Source: CAXXFQ01 sp963674475
GTDB lineage: Bacteria > Planctomycetota > Planctomycetia > Pirellulales > Thermoguttaceae
DNA length: 64,000 bases
Reading direction: 5' to 3'
Assembly (NCBI GenBank): GCA_963674475.2
Contig: CAXXFQ010000024.1
Location: 992,001-1,056,000 of the forward strand
In this document: positions 19,629 through 28,580 of the stretch, piece after piece
Layout of the letters: each line of letters opens with the position of its first letter
Position numbering within the stretch: position 1 is the stretch's first letter
The notes under the pieces: model-generated
Databases searched by the model: none
What the model was told of the DNA's origin: nothing
What the model saw: only the letters and a program-made list of their open reading frames with translations
Position numbers and translations under genes: made by a program

Positions 19629-20039
19629 CTAAACTTCCTTCGTCTCTTGCAAACGAAGGTGCTTTTCCAGCTCGGCCCGGACGGAATCGGGGATTGGAAC
19701 CGCTTCTTTCCGCTCGAAATCGTAATGGACGATCACCGCGTGACAGGTCGTCGTCAAACGGCCCTCCTGCCATGCCTCGTGCTCGAAGGTAAACGAGGAG
19801 TTGCCCAAATGCGAGATAAAGGTCCGGATTTCAACGTCGTGCGAAATGAGCACCACATCATGGAAGTCCAGTTCCAGATGGGCCATGATCAGATTCCACC
19901 GCTCGAACGAAAGATCCGGCACGAACAGACGAAAAGTCGGCTCACGAGCCTCTTCGAACCATCGGGGAAAAACCGTATTGTTAATATGTCGTAAGCCGTC
20001 GGCATCGCCGAAACGGGGCGTAATGGTGTGTTGATACAT
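19629..20039 (-). CDS. Hotdog-fold acyl-CoA thioesterase (4HBT type)
   Basis: This 136-residue protein resembles 4-hydroxybenzoyl-CoA/YbgC-type thioesterases, which hydrolyse acyl-CoA in the cytoplasm. The N-terminal motif ITPRFGDADGLRHINNTVFPRWFEEARE matches the family (shown here in two parts: ITPRFGDADGLRHINN and RWFEEARE), with the catalytic aspartate at GDADG. The frame is open upstream to 20144, but family length and the conserved MYQHTITPRF start favour the ATG at 20039. It sits between the XRE-cupin regulator and the acyl-CoA synthetase, forming a pair that could make and remove the same thioester. Confidence 0.85.
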   Translation of the reverse strand: MYQHTITPRFGDADGLRHINNTVFPRWFEEAREPTFRLFVPDLSFERWNLIMAHLELDFHDVVLISHDVEIRTFISHLGNSSFTFEHEAWQEGRLTTTCHAVIVHYDFERKEAVPIPDSVRAELEKHLRLQETKEV

Positions 20040-20227
20040 CTCGGTCAGATTAAAAAACAAGAAACGCCAACTTCCGCAAAACCGGCGAAAACGGGACGTT
20101 TCGTCATCAAGAACGGGGAAAAGGAGCAACTCGGCAAATGCCAAACGCTCAACCAGGAAAAATCGCTTTGCCGTTGCCCGGGGGAAGAAAACTTTTTTTT
20201 CGAACGACCTCTCCCGACCAAAAAAAC

Positions 20228-20806
20228 CTAAAACGGGGCGTAAACGACCGCCAAAATCCGGGCGTCCTCGCCACCGGAGGCATGGACGTGGTGCGGCACG
20301 ATCGAATCGTAATAAATGCTATCGCCCGCTTTCAATAAATATTTTTCTTTGCCGTAGCAGATCTCGATTTGTCCACTCATGACAAAGATAAACTCTTCGC
20401 CCTCATGGCTCGAAAGCGGATTCTCATCGCTTTCCGGCGGATGGACTTCGATGACGAACGGCTCCATATGCCGATCTTTTTTACCGGAAGCGAGAGAAAA
20501 GAAATCGAGCGTCGGCTTTTGCCGATCGGAGACTTTCCCCGAAAATCGAACGACCTTTTCACGGTGGCCAGAGCGAACCACGACAGGACCGTTTTGCGGC
20601 GCGTCGTCGAGAAACGTTCCCAGCCGAACCCCAAGGCCGCGGGCAATCGCCAGAAGGGGCGCGAGCGACGGGACCAGCTCGCCGTGCTCGATCCGCTGGA
20701 TCATCTCGGCACTGGCGTGGCTCCGCTGCGCCAAATCCTCGATGGTAATTTCCTGGGATTCCCGGATCTGTCGAATTTTCCCACCAATATCACTATTTTC
20801 AGGCAT
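20228..20806 (-). CDS. XRE-family regulator with C-terminal cupin domain
   Basis: This 192-residue protein joins a helix-turn-helix (about 8-65, GGKIRQIRESQEITIEDLAQ and IQRIEHGELVPSLAPLLAIA) to a cupin sensor (about 105-190, SSHEGEEFIFVMSGQIEICY, HHVHA). Such proteins respond to small molecules bound in the cupin barrel. It is the first gene of the run with the thioesterase, synthetase-ferredoxin and kor genes, all on the minus strand, and probably controls that run. TTG at 20809 is an alternative start directly before the ATG. Confidence 0.9.
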   Translation of the reverse strand: MPENSDIGGKIRQIRESQEITIEDLAQRSHASAEMIQRIEHGELVPSLAPLLAIARGLGVRLGTFLDDAPQNGPVVVRSGHREKVVRFSGKVSDRQKPTLDFFSLASGKKDRHMEPFVIEVHPPESDENPLSSHEGEEFIFVMSGQIEICYGKEKYLLKAGDSIYYDSIVPHHVHASGGEDARILAVVYAPF

Positions 20807-21210
20807 CAATATCGATTCCGTTTTCGATTTACCACTAAGAAACGCGTAGAAATCAGAGAAGCGTTCTTGCGTCGTATCCGATTGCTGACTGAGGGCGGCG
20901 TGGAAGATTCTCGGAGAATTTTTTCAAAGAACCTATTGCAACGTCCATACTTACCAACCGACCCGCCACCTTGCGAGGGATAGGACGCAAGTCCGTTTAT
21001 TTTACTGCTGGAATCCTCGAAGTTCAAGGGTCACACCCCCACCAAAGGGGCCACCCCACTCAGGAGCACAAATGGTTTGCTCGCCGTCGGCCCTCGCAAA
21101 ACCGGACGAAGCGCGTTATTATGGGCCTTTTGGGACTGGAAAGCGGTTTCACCCTTACCATGCGCCCACACACTATCCGTTTTTTCCACGAATGATTGTC
21201 TTATAATCGC
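20807..21210. other. Divergent intergenic region between XRE-cupin regulator and thiH
   Basis: These 404 nt separate two divergent genes and should contain both promoters. I find no convincing ORF and no TPP riboswitch core upstream of thiH. A TATAAT hexamer lies at 21202-21207, only 3 nt before the thiH ATG, which is too close to serve that start. An operator for the regulator is expected here, but no clear long palindrome is visible. Confidence 0.45.
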
Positions 21211-22380
21211 ATGTCAAGCAGTTCCCTGCCAAAGCAAAACCGGCCCCAAATCAAAACGCTCTCTTCTCGCCCGATTCCGACGATTCGACATGGCGACGCG
21301 CGTTTTTCCACCGGCGTCGAGATCGAAAAAATCCTCCAATCGGACGAAAAGGTCCAAAAAATCAGGGCGCTCTTGGATGCGAAAACGGTTGACCTCGACG
21401 ATCTGATCGAACAGGCGACCCAACTTACCCAAGATCGATTCGGCAAGTCGAACGGCTCGAATCCGGAAGGCCCCTCGACCCGGCCCGTCTTGCTCTACGC
21501 GCCGATTTATCTGGCCAGTGGCTGCGTGAACCGGTGTGTCTATTGCGGCTTTAACGCGGGACAACACATCCACCGCCGCCAATTGACTGAAGCGGAAATG
21601 ATCGCCGAATCGGAGATCCTCGTCTCGCGTGGAATGCGACATCAACTGCTCGTGGCGGGCGAAATCCCCAGTCTTGAGCAAAACGGCTACTTCCCGCAAA
21701 TGGTCCGGTGTCTGGACCAACGTGGAGTCGAACCGGCCATTGAAATCGCCCCCCAATCGGTCGAAGGGTATGCGAAGCTGGCCGAGGCCGGCACACGAGG
21801 CGTGACCCTTTATCAAGAGACCTACGATCGGGCACTTTACGCCGGGTACCATCCGCAAGGCCCCAAGGCATCGTACGATTGGCGGGTCGAAGGCCCCTCG
21901 CGCGCGGCCGAAGCGGGAATCGAGCGGATCGGACTCGGGATTCTCCTCGGTCTTGCCGATCCGGCTGAAGACCTGCCCCGAATGGTGGCCCACGCCCGCG
22001 TGCTCCAGCGGGATTACCCCGAAGCAAAAGTCGCGTTCAGTCTCCCGCGAATCCATCGCTCGCCGGACAGTTTCGTTTCGCCGTACACGATCGACGACGC
22101 CCAATTCCTGCGGCTTTACTGTGCGTTACGCGTCATATTCCCGGAAGCGACGCTCGTTTTATCAACGCGAGAACGAGCCGAACTGCGAAACCAACTGGTT
22201 CCCATTTGCATCACGCAGATGAGTGCCGGAAGCTCGACCTCGCCGGGTGGATACAGCGACACGGAGGCCGACGGTCAATTTCCGATCACCGACGAACGGT
22301 CGGTAGAAGAGGTGCTTCAGTGGCTTCAAACGGAAAAATTAAAGCCGGTATGGAATCTCGACGCAGCATGTAGCGGCTAG
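21211..22380 (+). CDS. thiH: 2-iminoacetate synthase (tyrosine lyase)
   Basis: ThiH is a radical SAM enzyme that cleaves tyrosine to dehydroglycine and p-cresol for the thiazole of thiamine, the anaerobic alternative to ThiO. The radical SAM site is GCVNRCVYCGFN (CX3CX2C, near residues 104-115). The C-terminal ThiH/HydG-type region includes ICITQMSAGSSTSPGGYSD. Length is 389 residues from the ATG at 21211, close to ThiH (about 370) and well short of HydG (about 470), and no hydrogenase maturation genes are nearby. No thiG or thiS is adjacent. The TTG at 21196 is a weaker start. Confidence 0.88.
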   Translation: MSSSSLPKQNRPQIKTLSSRPIPTIRHGDARFSTGVEIEKILQSDEKVQKIRALLDAKTVDLDDLIEQATQLTQDRFGKSNGSNPEGPSTRPVLLYAPIYLASGCVNRCVYCGFNAGQHIHRRQLTEAEMIAESEILVSRGMRHQLLVAGEIPSLEQNGYFPQMVRCLDQRGVEPAIEIAPQSVEGYAKLAEAGTRGVTLYQETYDRALYAGYHPQGPKASYDWRVEGPSRAAEAGIERIGLGILLGLADPAEDLPRMVAHARVLQRDYPEAKVAFSLPRIHRSPDSFVSPYTIDDAQFLRLYCALRVIFPEATLVLSTRERAELRNQLVPICITQMSAGSSTSPGGYSDTEADGQFPITDERSVEEVLQWLQTEKLKPVWNLDAACSG

Positions 22381-22449
22381 GAGCCGCAGCCAGACCGGCG
22401 TTACCACGCCGCTGAAAAACCCGCTCCCGCTGGTCACTAGTATCGAACA

Positions 22450-22588
22450 AGAAAAAATACAAAACAAAAAAAGAGGGATTGCAAAGCAATCCCGTTCCAA
22501 AAAGTTTTTGAGGGGAGAGTTTGAGAGGGGGCAATTTTCAAAATGTCCCCTCTCATTCCAGAAACACAGGTGACGGCAACGCCGTCAC
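22450..22588 (+). repeat. Interspersed four-palindrome repeat, copy C
   Basis: Contains GGGATTGC-AAA-GCAATCCC (22475-22493), AAAAAGTTTTT, the long stem (22523-22554) and TGACGGC-AAC-GCCGTCA (22571-22587). In the long stem one A has become G, which turns an A-U pair into a G-U pair and keeps the helix in RNA. It lies between the convergent genes thiH and truB. Confidence 0.92.
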
Positions 22589-22651
22589 GCCTTTCTTTTC
22601 CCGCCTTTCTTTTCCCGCGTCACTTTTTCCGCGTTACTTCGAGAATTTATC

Positions 22652-23542
22652 TCACCCACCCCCAAAGAACCGCGACGGCCCCAGCCGGTCTTTTCCCCGA
22701 TCGACAAGAATCGCGATCAACTCCCCCTCTTCGCCGATCGCCGCATATTCCTCGGCCGATTCCAGATCAGCCCCACGCGCAATCGAACGTCCGTGGCTGA
22801 ATTCGACGACTTCCTGCGGGGAAACCGTAACCGTGGGTAAACAGGAAACTGCTTCTCGCGGAGAGAGAAAGAAATCCTCCAGCCGCGCCGCCTCGTCGGT
22901 CAAACGGTCAAGTTCGACCGCCCGCTCAAGGGTAAACGGGCCGATCGCGATCCGTTGCAAAGCCGACATAACGGCGCCCGTCCCAAGCGATTCGGCCAAA
23001 TCGCGGCCCAGCGATCGGATATAAGTGCCGCTGGAACATTCGACGTCGAGAACCAGTTCGGGGTAGGCGTATCGAACCAGATCAAGACGATAGATCGTCA
23101 CCGGTCGAGGCTCCAGCGTGACCTCTTTTCCGGCACGAGCCAGGTCGTACGCCCGGCGTCCGTTGACTTTCAGGGCCGAGTAGGCGGGCGGCCGCTGTTG
23201 AATTTCGCCGGTCCAATCGGCGGCGGCCACGCGGATTTGCTCCTCGGTCGGCACCGGCGGATTTTCCAGTTCGGTCACCTGGCCATCGGTATCTTCAGTC
23301 GGGCTGGTTCGACCCAGCAAAAACGTACCGACATATCGCTTCGGCATCCGCTGGACATACTCGATAAGCCGAGTCGCCTGTCCGACACAGACGACCAGCA
23401 CGCCGGTAGCCAATGGATCGAGCGTCCCCGCGTGACCGATCTTGGTCCTGCGCGGCAAACGCCGTTGAAGCCGGTTGACCACGTCGCGCGACGTCATCCC
23501 GGCCGGTTTGACAACATTGAGAATCCCTGGACGTACCATCAT
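22652..23542 (-). CDS. truB: tRNA pseudouridine-55 synthase
   Basis: TruB converts U55 to pseudouridine in the T loop of tRNAs. The 296 residues include GILNVVKPAGMTSRDVVN, the catalytic motif GHAGTLDPLATGVLVV with the active-site aspartate, and the RYVGTFLLGRTSPTEDTDG segment. The C-terminal part (from about 215) resembles a short PUA-like extension. TTG at 23545 precedes ATG at 23542; I take the ATG. It follows the SGNH hydrolase gene by 32 nt on the same strand. Confidence 0.96.
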   Translation of the reverse strand: MMVRPGILNVVKPAGMTSRDVVNRLQRRLPRRTKIGHAGTLDPLATGVLVVCVGQATRLIEYVQRMPKRYVGTFLLGRTSPTEDTDGQVTELENPPVPTEEQIRVAAADWTGEIQQRPPAYSALKVNGRRAYDLARAGKEVTLEPRPVTIYRLDLVRYAYPELVLDVECSSGTYIRSLGRDLAESLGTGAVMSALQRIAIGPFTLERAVELDRLTDEAARLEDFFLSPREAVSCLPTVTVSPQEVVEFSHGRSIARGADLESAEEYAAIGEEGELIAILVDRGKDRLGPSRFFGGG

Positions 23543-23574
23543 CAATCAAAACCCCGATTCCGTTCGGTGCTCGG

Positions 23575-24828
23575 TTATTGCTTCAAATTCTTTTCTACAA
23601 ACTCGTCTAAAATCGCTTCAGCCGAACGAGTATCCCCCTCGGACCGATCCAACGGCCGATAATCGTAACCGAGAAAGATTTGACGTGCCAGTCGGTCGTG
23701 GTGGCATTTCGACGTTTCGGGCACCGTTGCGGTCACGTTGGCCGTGATTGGCAAAAAGTCCCATTGCGGTGCCGAGAAAGCAAGACATTGAGCCAAGCTC
23801 CACTGGTAGGGCCGTAGAAATGCCTCCACCTCTTCCGCATCGGCGGTGACCGGAATCGCGAAGAGGACCAACGTCGGCTTCAGGCCTCGAACGTGCTTGG
23901 CCCAGGCGTCGATTTCGGCAAGCGTTTTCCCCTTGGTCGGCCAGGTGACAACCTCCAGTTTGGCGTCAGGAAAACGTTTTTTCAAGAGCGGCTCGACCAT
24001 CTTGTCGTACGGCTCCATCGCGACCACTTTGACCGGAGCCCCTTTTGCGATCGCCGCGCGGGTAAACGCCAGTTGATTGATCGGCGGTTGGTAGTCGGCC
24101 AGGGAGACCGGGCGGCCGGTGATCGCCTCCGACATGAGCTCGGCGAAAAATCGGTGGCCGTTTAGGTTCGGGTGGATCGTCTCACTCATCAACAAACACC
24201 ACTCGGTCCGATTCCCCTTTTCCATCCGACCATAAGCGGCATGGGAGTCGGCCATCGCGAGATCAAATTTCTGAGCCACGTCGCGGCTGGTCTGGGCAAA
24301 TTGAGCCAGCCGGGCAGTCGGCCGTCGCTGGTTTTCATAAACGGTGTTCGGCGTGGAAAAGACGACCGCCGCCCCGGTATCGAGACATTTTTGCGCGATC
24401 GTTTCCATGTTTTTTCGAAACGCCTCCAGCGTCGCCCGACAGCAGTCGTTCATACCGAACATAACGACAACCAGATCCGGTTTTTTGGACAACACGTCCC
24501 GGTCGATTCGAGCCAGCCCTTGCGCGGAAGTATGGCCGCTGATCCCGGCATTCGTCATCTCGATCTTGGCCTTCGGGTAGGTCTTTTCCAACGCCAGCTT
24601 CAACATGTCGGACCAAGTGCGAATCCCACCGGTATGGTAATAGGCCCCCGTGATACTATCGCCAAACGCGACGATCCGCACCGGAGAGCTGCCCGATTGC
24701 AACTTCGCATTAATGTCAACTAAACGATCGGCGTTGGTCGAGTCGGCCCAAACCGAACCCGATGCGACCAGCATCAATAGGAAAAAGGCCAAAACACTTT
24801 GGCAAAATTTGGAGAGGTGAACGATCAT
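23575..24828 (-). CDS. Secreted SGNH/GDSL-type hydrolase
   Basis: A signal peptide is clear (SVLAFFLLMLVASGSVWA, cleavage near residue 28). Residues 45-230 are an SGNH hydrolase: AFGDSITGAY with the nucleophilic serine, NAGISGHTSAQGL, and VMFGMNDCCRA with the oxyanion Asn. The last block reads ETIHPNLNGH, so the histidine is present but glutamate replaces the usual aspartate of DxxH. Residues 240-417 form a second region with AMEPYDKMVEPLLKKRFPDA, which I do not recognise. The substrate is probably an acetylated or esterified saccharide, by family only. The neighbour upstream is also a secreted hydrolase. Confidence 0.82.
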   Translation of the reverse strand: MIVHLSKFCQSVLAFFLLMLVASGSVWADSTNADRLVDINAKLQSGSSPVRIVAFGDSITGAYYHTGGIRTWSDMLKLALEKTYPKAKIEMTNAGISGHTSAQGLARIDRDVLSKKPDLVVVMFGMNDCCRATLEAFRKNMETIAQKCLDTGAAVVFSTPNTVYENQRRPTARLAQFAQTSRDVAQKFDLAMADSHAAYGRMEKGNRTEWCLLMSETIHPNLNGHRFFAELMSEAITGRPVSLADYQPPINQLAFTRAAIAKGAPVKVVAMEPYDKMVEPLLKKRFPDAKLEVVTWPTKGKTLAEIDAWAKHVRGLKPTLVLFAIPVTADAEEVEAFLRPYQWSLAQCLAFSAPQWDFLPITANVTATVPETSKCHHDRLARQIFLGYDYRPLDRSEGDTRSAEAILDEFVEKNLKQ

Positions 24829-24886
24829 CAATATGCCTCGGCTACGATTTTTTAAAGGGAATGAAATTTATCTCAGGGGGAACGAC

Positions 24887-27106
24887 TTATTCGGTCAAAA
24901 GCCACTCGATCGCGGCCGCCTCTTGCCCTTCTTTTTTACCGCGATAAACGGTCAACCGTTCCGACGCCCCGGCGGCATTGAAGGCCGATTTTACCGCAGC
25001 GGGCATCTGGGCCTCTCCGGCGATCCAGGTAGCCGACGGTGCCGACAACGCGATCATCCCCGGCAGATCAAGGTACTTCGCCCCACCGGGAAGGAAGTCG
25101 GGGTGGTCAAACTCATTGAGCGACGCGAAACGGAAACCGGCCGTGTCGAACACCGCTCGATCGATCAGCGAACCGGCCTGCGCCCGTGCGGCGGCGGCCC
25201 ATCGCCCGGCACCATCAAGGCCGACCAGATCGACCTTCGCCAAGGGAGCCGTTTGTTGAAGATAGCCGATCACCGTCAGGATATCGTGGACCCGCTGAGA
25301 AAAGAGCGAGTAATTATAGCCGTACGTATACCCGGCATACGCGCCCCAGGCCGTTTTACGCCTCGGCTTGAGCATCCGGGCCTTGGCCACCGGGCAGCCG
25401 TCGTCGGTAAACTCCCCTTGGCCGATCATGTCGAGTCCCAAGACACCGACACTGGCATCCAACAACCGTCGGACCGCCGGAATGGGTTTCCCTTGCCCGT
25501 CGAAAACCGCCCGTTTCCCACTTGGATCGACCCAGACGACATAGCGTGCGAGCTTTTGATCCTTTTTCGTCCCTTGCGGTTTCAGCAACACGATCGGAAC
25601 CGACTCATCCTGAGCGTCCAGCCAAACAATCCCCTTGGTTAACGGATAACCGTCGACGGTGGTCTCTTGGGCCGAAACCAATTTCAATTCGGCCGCATCC
25701 GGAACCGAACGGCCGATCATGATATCAACCGCACCGCCGATCACCTTGCGAAATTCAGCCAGATCGCTTTGCTTCTGCGGGAGGAGCGATTCAAGTTGCT
25801 TCTGATTGTCCTCGGTAACCCACTTCAGCAGTTTTTGCTCAAAGGGGTCGCCCCCTTCGGGTTGCGGATGGGCTTCGTCCCAGACGGTCATCTCCTCGGG
25901 CGAAAGGGGTTCGTAATCCTTTTCGAGAATCGGCTCATTGAAACCAAGACCCAAATGGCGATTGAACCAATTGTACATCATGCCTCGCATGACGTTGTTA
26001 TAGCTGTGTTTAAAATGCAGCAGCGCTCGGCCCGTGACCCGATCTTCAACGCCTAAGAGCCGGTAGAGTGCTTTGAGTTCCGGCAATCCCTTGGTTTCGA
26101 TTTCACGCGTCCAGTCGAGCGCGCCGACCAGCCCCAACGGACGCGGCGCCATCAGCGCGGCGATTCCGATATTCCCCTCTTCGACGCGAAGATAACTGGC
26201 ATTCTCGCACGGGCAGCCGCCTTGCATCGCAGTCGAAACCATGACGGCCGGAAAAGCGACCGCCGGACGTGGATCAACCGCGCAAAGCAAAAAGGTCTGC
26301 GTCCCCCCGCCGCTACAGCCGGTCACGCCGATCCGAGTCGAGTCGACGTCTTCGAGCGTCGAAAACCAGTCGAAAGCGCGGATCGAGTTGTAGGTTTGTA
26401 ACCCGGTAATCGACTGAAGACGCAGTTCGGCTTGCGGACTGAAATAGCCCCAGTCCCTCAGCGTGTTCATCCGGGGCCGAATGCCGTCACGGTGGCCCAA
26501 TTGGTTCGAATCGGGTCGACCAACCATATCGTAATTGAAGACGACACATCCCATGCGAGCCAGTTGGACGCAGCGAGCCTGGATCGGATGTCGCCCGCCA
26601 CGCTCGAATCGCTCACCGCCATTGGCCAGAACTTGTGCGAGTCTTTTGGGATCATGCTCATAAAACCGACCGTTTTTCCAGTGGCCATACGGACAAAGAA
26701 CGCCCGGACACTTTCCCGAGGTTCCCTTGGGGCGATACAGATTTCCGGTAACATAAAAGCCGGGAAAACTTTCAAAGTAAACTTTTTCGACCGTGTATTC
26801 GCCGCGATCGATCTTTCCGTGGACCACCGCGTGGGCCGGCGTCTTCGTTGGCATCGGCCACACGCCAGTGGCGACTTTGATACCGCGTCGAATCCGCTGG
26901 GAACGTCGATCCCATTCCTCCTTCGTCTTGGGAGGAGTAAACGGAAAATAGCCGTTCAAATTTTTCAATTCCCCCAGCCGATGGTCCTGCGGTTTTTCAC
27001 CGGCCGGAAGCACCCGATCGACCTGGGCGAAAAGGTACGAACTGTTCGAAATGGCAAAACCAATCAGAAAAACGGCAGCCAACATTCGTGTCAGTGTGGA
27101 TCTCAT
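24887..27106 (-). CDS. Secreted two-lobed alpha/beta hydrolase (acetyl xylan esterase-like)
   Basis: The signal peptide covers about residues 1-27 (MLAAVFLIGFAISNSSYLFA). The N-terminal half (about 100-410) is an alpha/beta hydrolase with the nucleophile elbow TGCSGGGTQT and preceding RAFDWFSTLEDVDSTRIGV; this type is often labelled acetyl xylan esterase. The second half (about 510-735) repeats the fold, but its elbow reads GLDGAGRW, with aspartate at the serine position, so that lobe looks inactive. Total length is 739. It lies 58 nt upstream of the SGNH hydrolase on the same strand, suggesting joint action on extracellular polysaccharide esters. Confidence 0.78.
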   Translation of the reverse strand: MRSTLTRMLAAVFLIGFAISNSSYLFAQVDRVLPAGEKPQDHRLGELKNLNGYFPFTPPKTKEEWDRRSQRIRRGIKVATGVWPMPTKTPAHAVVHGKIDRGEYTVEKVYFESFPGFYVTGNLYRPKGTSGKCPGVLCPYGHWKNGRFYEHDPKRLAQVLANGGERFERGGRHPIQARCVQLARMGCVVFNYDMVGRPDSNQLGHRDGIRPRMNTLRDWGYFSPQAELRLQSITGLQTYNSIRAFDWFSTLEDVDSTRIGVTGCSGGGTQTFLLCAVDPRPAVAFPAVMVSTAMQGGCPCENASYLRVEEGNIGIAALMAPRPLGLVGALDWTREIETKGLPELKALYRLLGVEDRVTGRALLHFKHSYNNVMRGMMYNWFNRHLGLGFNEPILEKDYEPLSPEEMTVWDEAHPQPEGGDPFEQKLLKWVTEDNQKQLESLLPQKQSDLAEFRKVIGGAVDIMIGRSVPDAAELKLVSAQETTVDGYPLTKGIVWLDAQDESVPIVLLKPQGTKKDQKLARYVVWVDPSGKRAVFDGQGKPIPAVRRLLDASVGVLGLDMIGQGEFTDDGCPVAKARMLKPRRKTAWGAYAGYTYGYNYSLFSQRVHDILTVIGYLQQTAPLAKVDLVGLDGAGRWAAAARAQAGSLIDRAVFDTAGFRFASLNEFDHPDFLPGGAKYLDLPGMIALSAPSATWIAGEAQMPAAVKSAFNAAGASERLTVYRGKKEGQEAAAIEWLLTE

Positions 27107-27342
27107 ACGAAAAAGCTCCCATTCTCAAAAGATAGCAAGCGAAGGGCGGGTAAAAAGGAAGGAGGCCCGATCCGAGGAAAAATCGTTCGTTTATTTCCAC
27201 GGAAAAGTGGCGGAAACCTCAGTTTATCACAGCCGCGGGCAAATCGCAAGATTTTCCGGATCGGCCGTCCAAGAGGCAAACGTGGCTTTTTACGGAGTCA
27301 AAGTGAGAACCGAATCAACGCAAGGATCGATGAAAACCGCGA

Positions 27343-28248
27343 CTAGCGCCGCATTCGGATCAGCGCCGAAAATTGCGGATCGTCGCGCCATCGATAGGCG
27401 GCATAGTTGACTCGAGCCGCCATTCGGGTTTGCTCAAACGTTTCCTCAGTCGCCAACAGTCCCGCTTCAAAAAGCATGCGGTCGGCTTGACCGGCCAAGA
27501 GAATCCGCATGTCGTTGAGCCGAACCTGCTCCGGTCGAACCTTTTTGAGATGCTCGAACAGATTCAACGAACAGTTGTTCGTAATCGTGTGATAAAATTC
27601 GGGTGTCTCTTCCAACCGGTTGACCCGTCGCATGACGTCGACAAACATGGACCGGGCTTCTTCAGGACTGAGATTCAACCGATAGAGATAAACCTCGTCG
27701 AGCCAGACGTTGGTGCGAAGCGGGATCAAGTCCCGTTCGTCGGCAACGACGTAAATCAACTCGTACTGTCGCGCCGCGCCGGAAAGCGGGTTGTAGCTTT
27801 CTTTCACCTCACGACGCCCCTCCACACTCACGCCCAGATACTCCTCCCCTTCAAAGCCAAAACTCATCATGACGTGGGCAATATCGGGCCACTGGGAAAA
27901 CGGAACAATAATTACATCGACCGAACGAACGTCGTCGAGCGAAAAAGTTTTGTCGTAGTAGGAAATCGAAAAATCCTCGGCCGAGCGAAAATCGCAGCGA
28001 CGGATGTTCCGAACCGTGGCGTCACAACCGTCAAATTCGGCCTGGGGCAGAACCGCTTGCTCGACGGCCCACTGGCGATCGTGAGACGGAGCGTATCGTT
28101 CGACGACCGGCGCGCAGACGGCCTCCTGCAATTTCGCAATCGGCTGACTCTCGGGCACCCCCACCGCGCAGCCGAGAACCGCCAGGCACCAAGCCAAGAC
28201 CGTCAGCCAGACCGCCTTCGATAAAAGTTGTCCACGTTTCTCCCACAT
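27343..28248 (-). CDS. Lipoprotein with Lnb-type periplasmic domain (DUF4105-like)
   Basis: The 301-residue product begins with a lipoprotein signal (LTVLAWCLAVLGC, lipid cysteine near residue 27). The body resembles the Lnb N-terminal periplasmic/DUF4105 domain: HVMMSFGFEGEEYLGVSVEG, VVADERDLIPLRTNVW and FYHTITNNCSLNLFEHLKK, which keep the conserved serine, glutamate, arginine, asparagine and cysteine of that family. This domain has been linked to cysteine-dependent acyl or peptide transfer; function here is unknown. TTG at 28257 is an alternative start, but ATG at 28248 gives a better signal peptide. Confidence 0.75.
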   Translation of the reverse strand: MWEKRGQLLSKAVWLTVLAWCLAVLGCAVGVPESQPIAKLQEAVCAPVVERYAPSHDRQWAVEQAVLPQAEFDGCDATVRNIRRCDFRSAEDFSISYYDKTFSLDDVRSVDVIIVPFSQWPDIAHVMMSFGFEGEEYLGVSVEGRREVKESYNPLSGAARQYELIYVVADERDLIPLRTNVWLDEVYLYRLNLSPEEARSMFVDVMRRVNRLEETPEFYHTITNNCSLNLFEHLKKVRPEQVRLNDMRILLAGQADRMLFEAGLLATEETFEQTRMAARVNYAAYRWRDDPQFSALIRMRR

Positions 28249-28580
28249 CACACGCAAAATCCCACCGCCCCCCCTAATTGTCCTGGAAGCTTTAACCCTA
28301 AATTATTGATATATAGAGCTTTGAGAAGAGAAGGGAGGATACTCAAAAAGGGTCGTCCTCGGCAAGGCCAATTCGCTCCCCCTAAGAAGCAGGGAATCTA
28401 GGAACGGTTTTTCGGAATAATCGCTCAAACCATAGAAGTTCTGTTTTTGATTGTCATGCCCTGAATGATAAGCTACTCTTGCAATGTGCAGGGCAATCGC
28501 TTCGGATTAAGGCCCCCCGACAGAAGATTCTGTTATTTTGCCATCTCTTTTCTCAGATTTTTCTCCCAAAAGAGCCACAC
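28249..28580. other. Divergent intergenic region upstream of the HDOD gene
   Basis: The 332 nt separate divergent genes. The sequence is AT-rich around 28300-28325. I see no ORF of interest. TTGTCA near 28453 could be a -35, but no matching -10 is convincing. Confidence 0.4.

Noticed and set aside
20807..21210. TPP riboswitch upstream of thiH
   Set aside because: The conserved CTGAGA and ACC/TGAA core elements were not found in the leader.
21211..22380. HydG (hydrogenase maturase) identity for the radical SAM gene
   Set aside because: Too short (about 389 against 470 residues) and no hydE, hydF or [FeFe] hydrogenase gene nearby; ThiH fits better.
26490..26520. tRNA T-loop-like GGTTCGAATC sequence
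   Set aside because: It lies inside the esterase coding region and no cloverleaf can be drawn around it.
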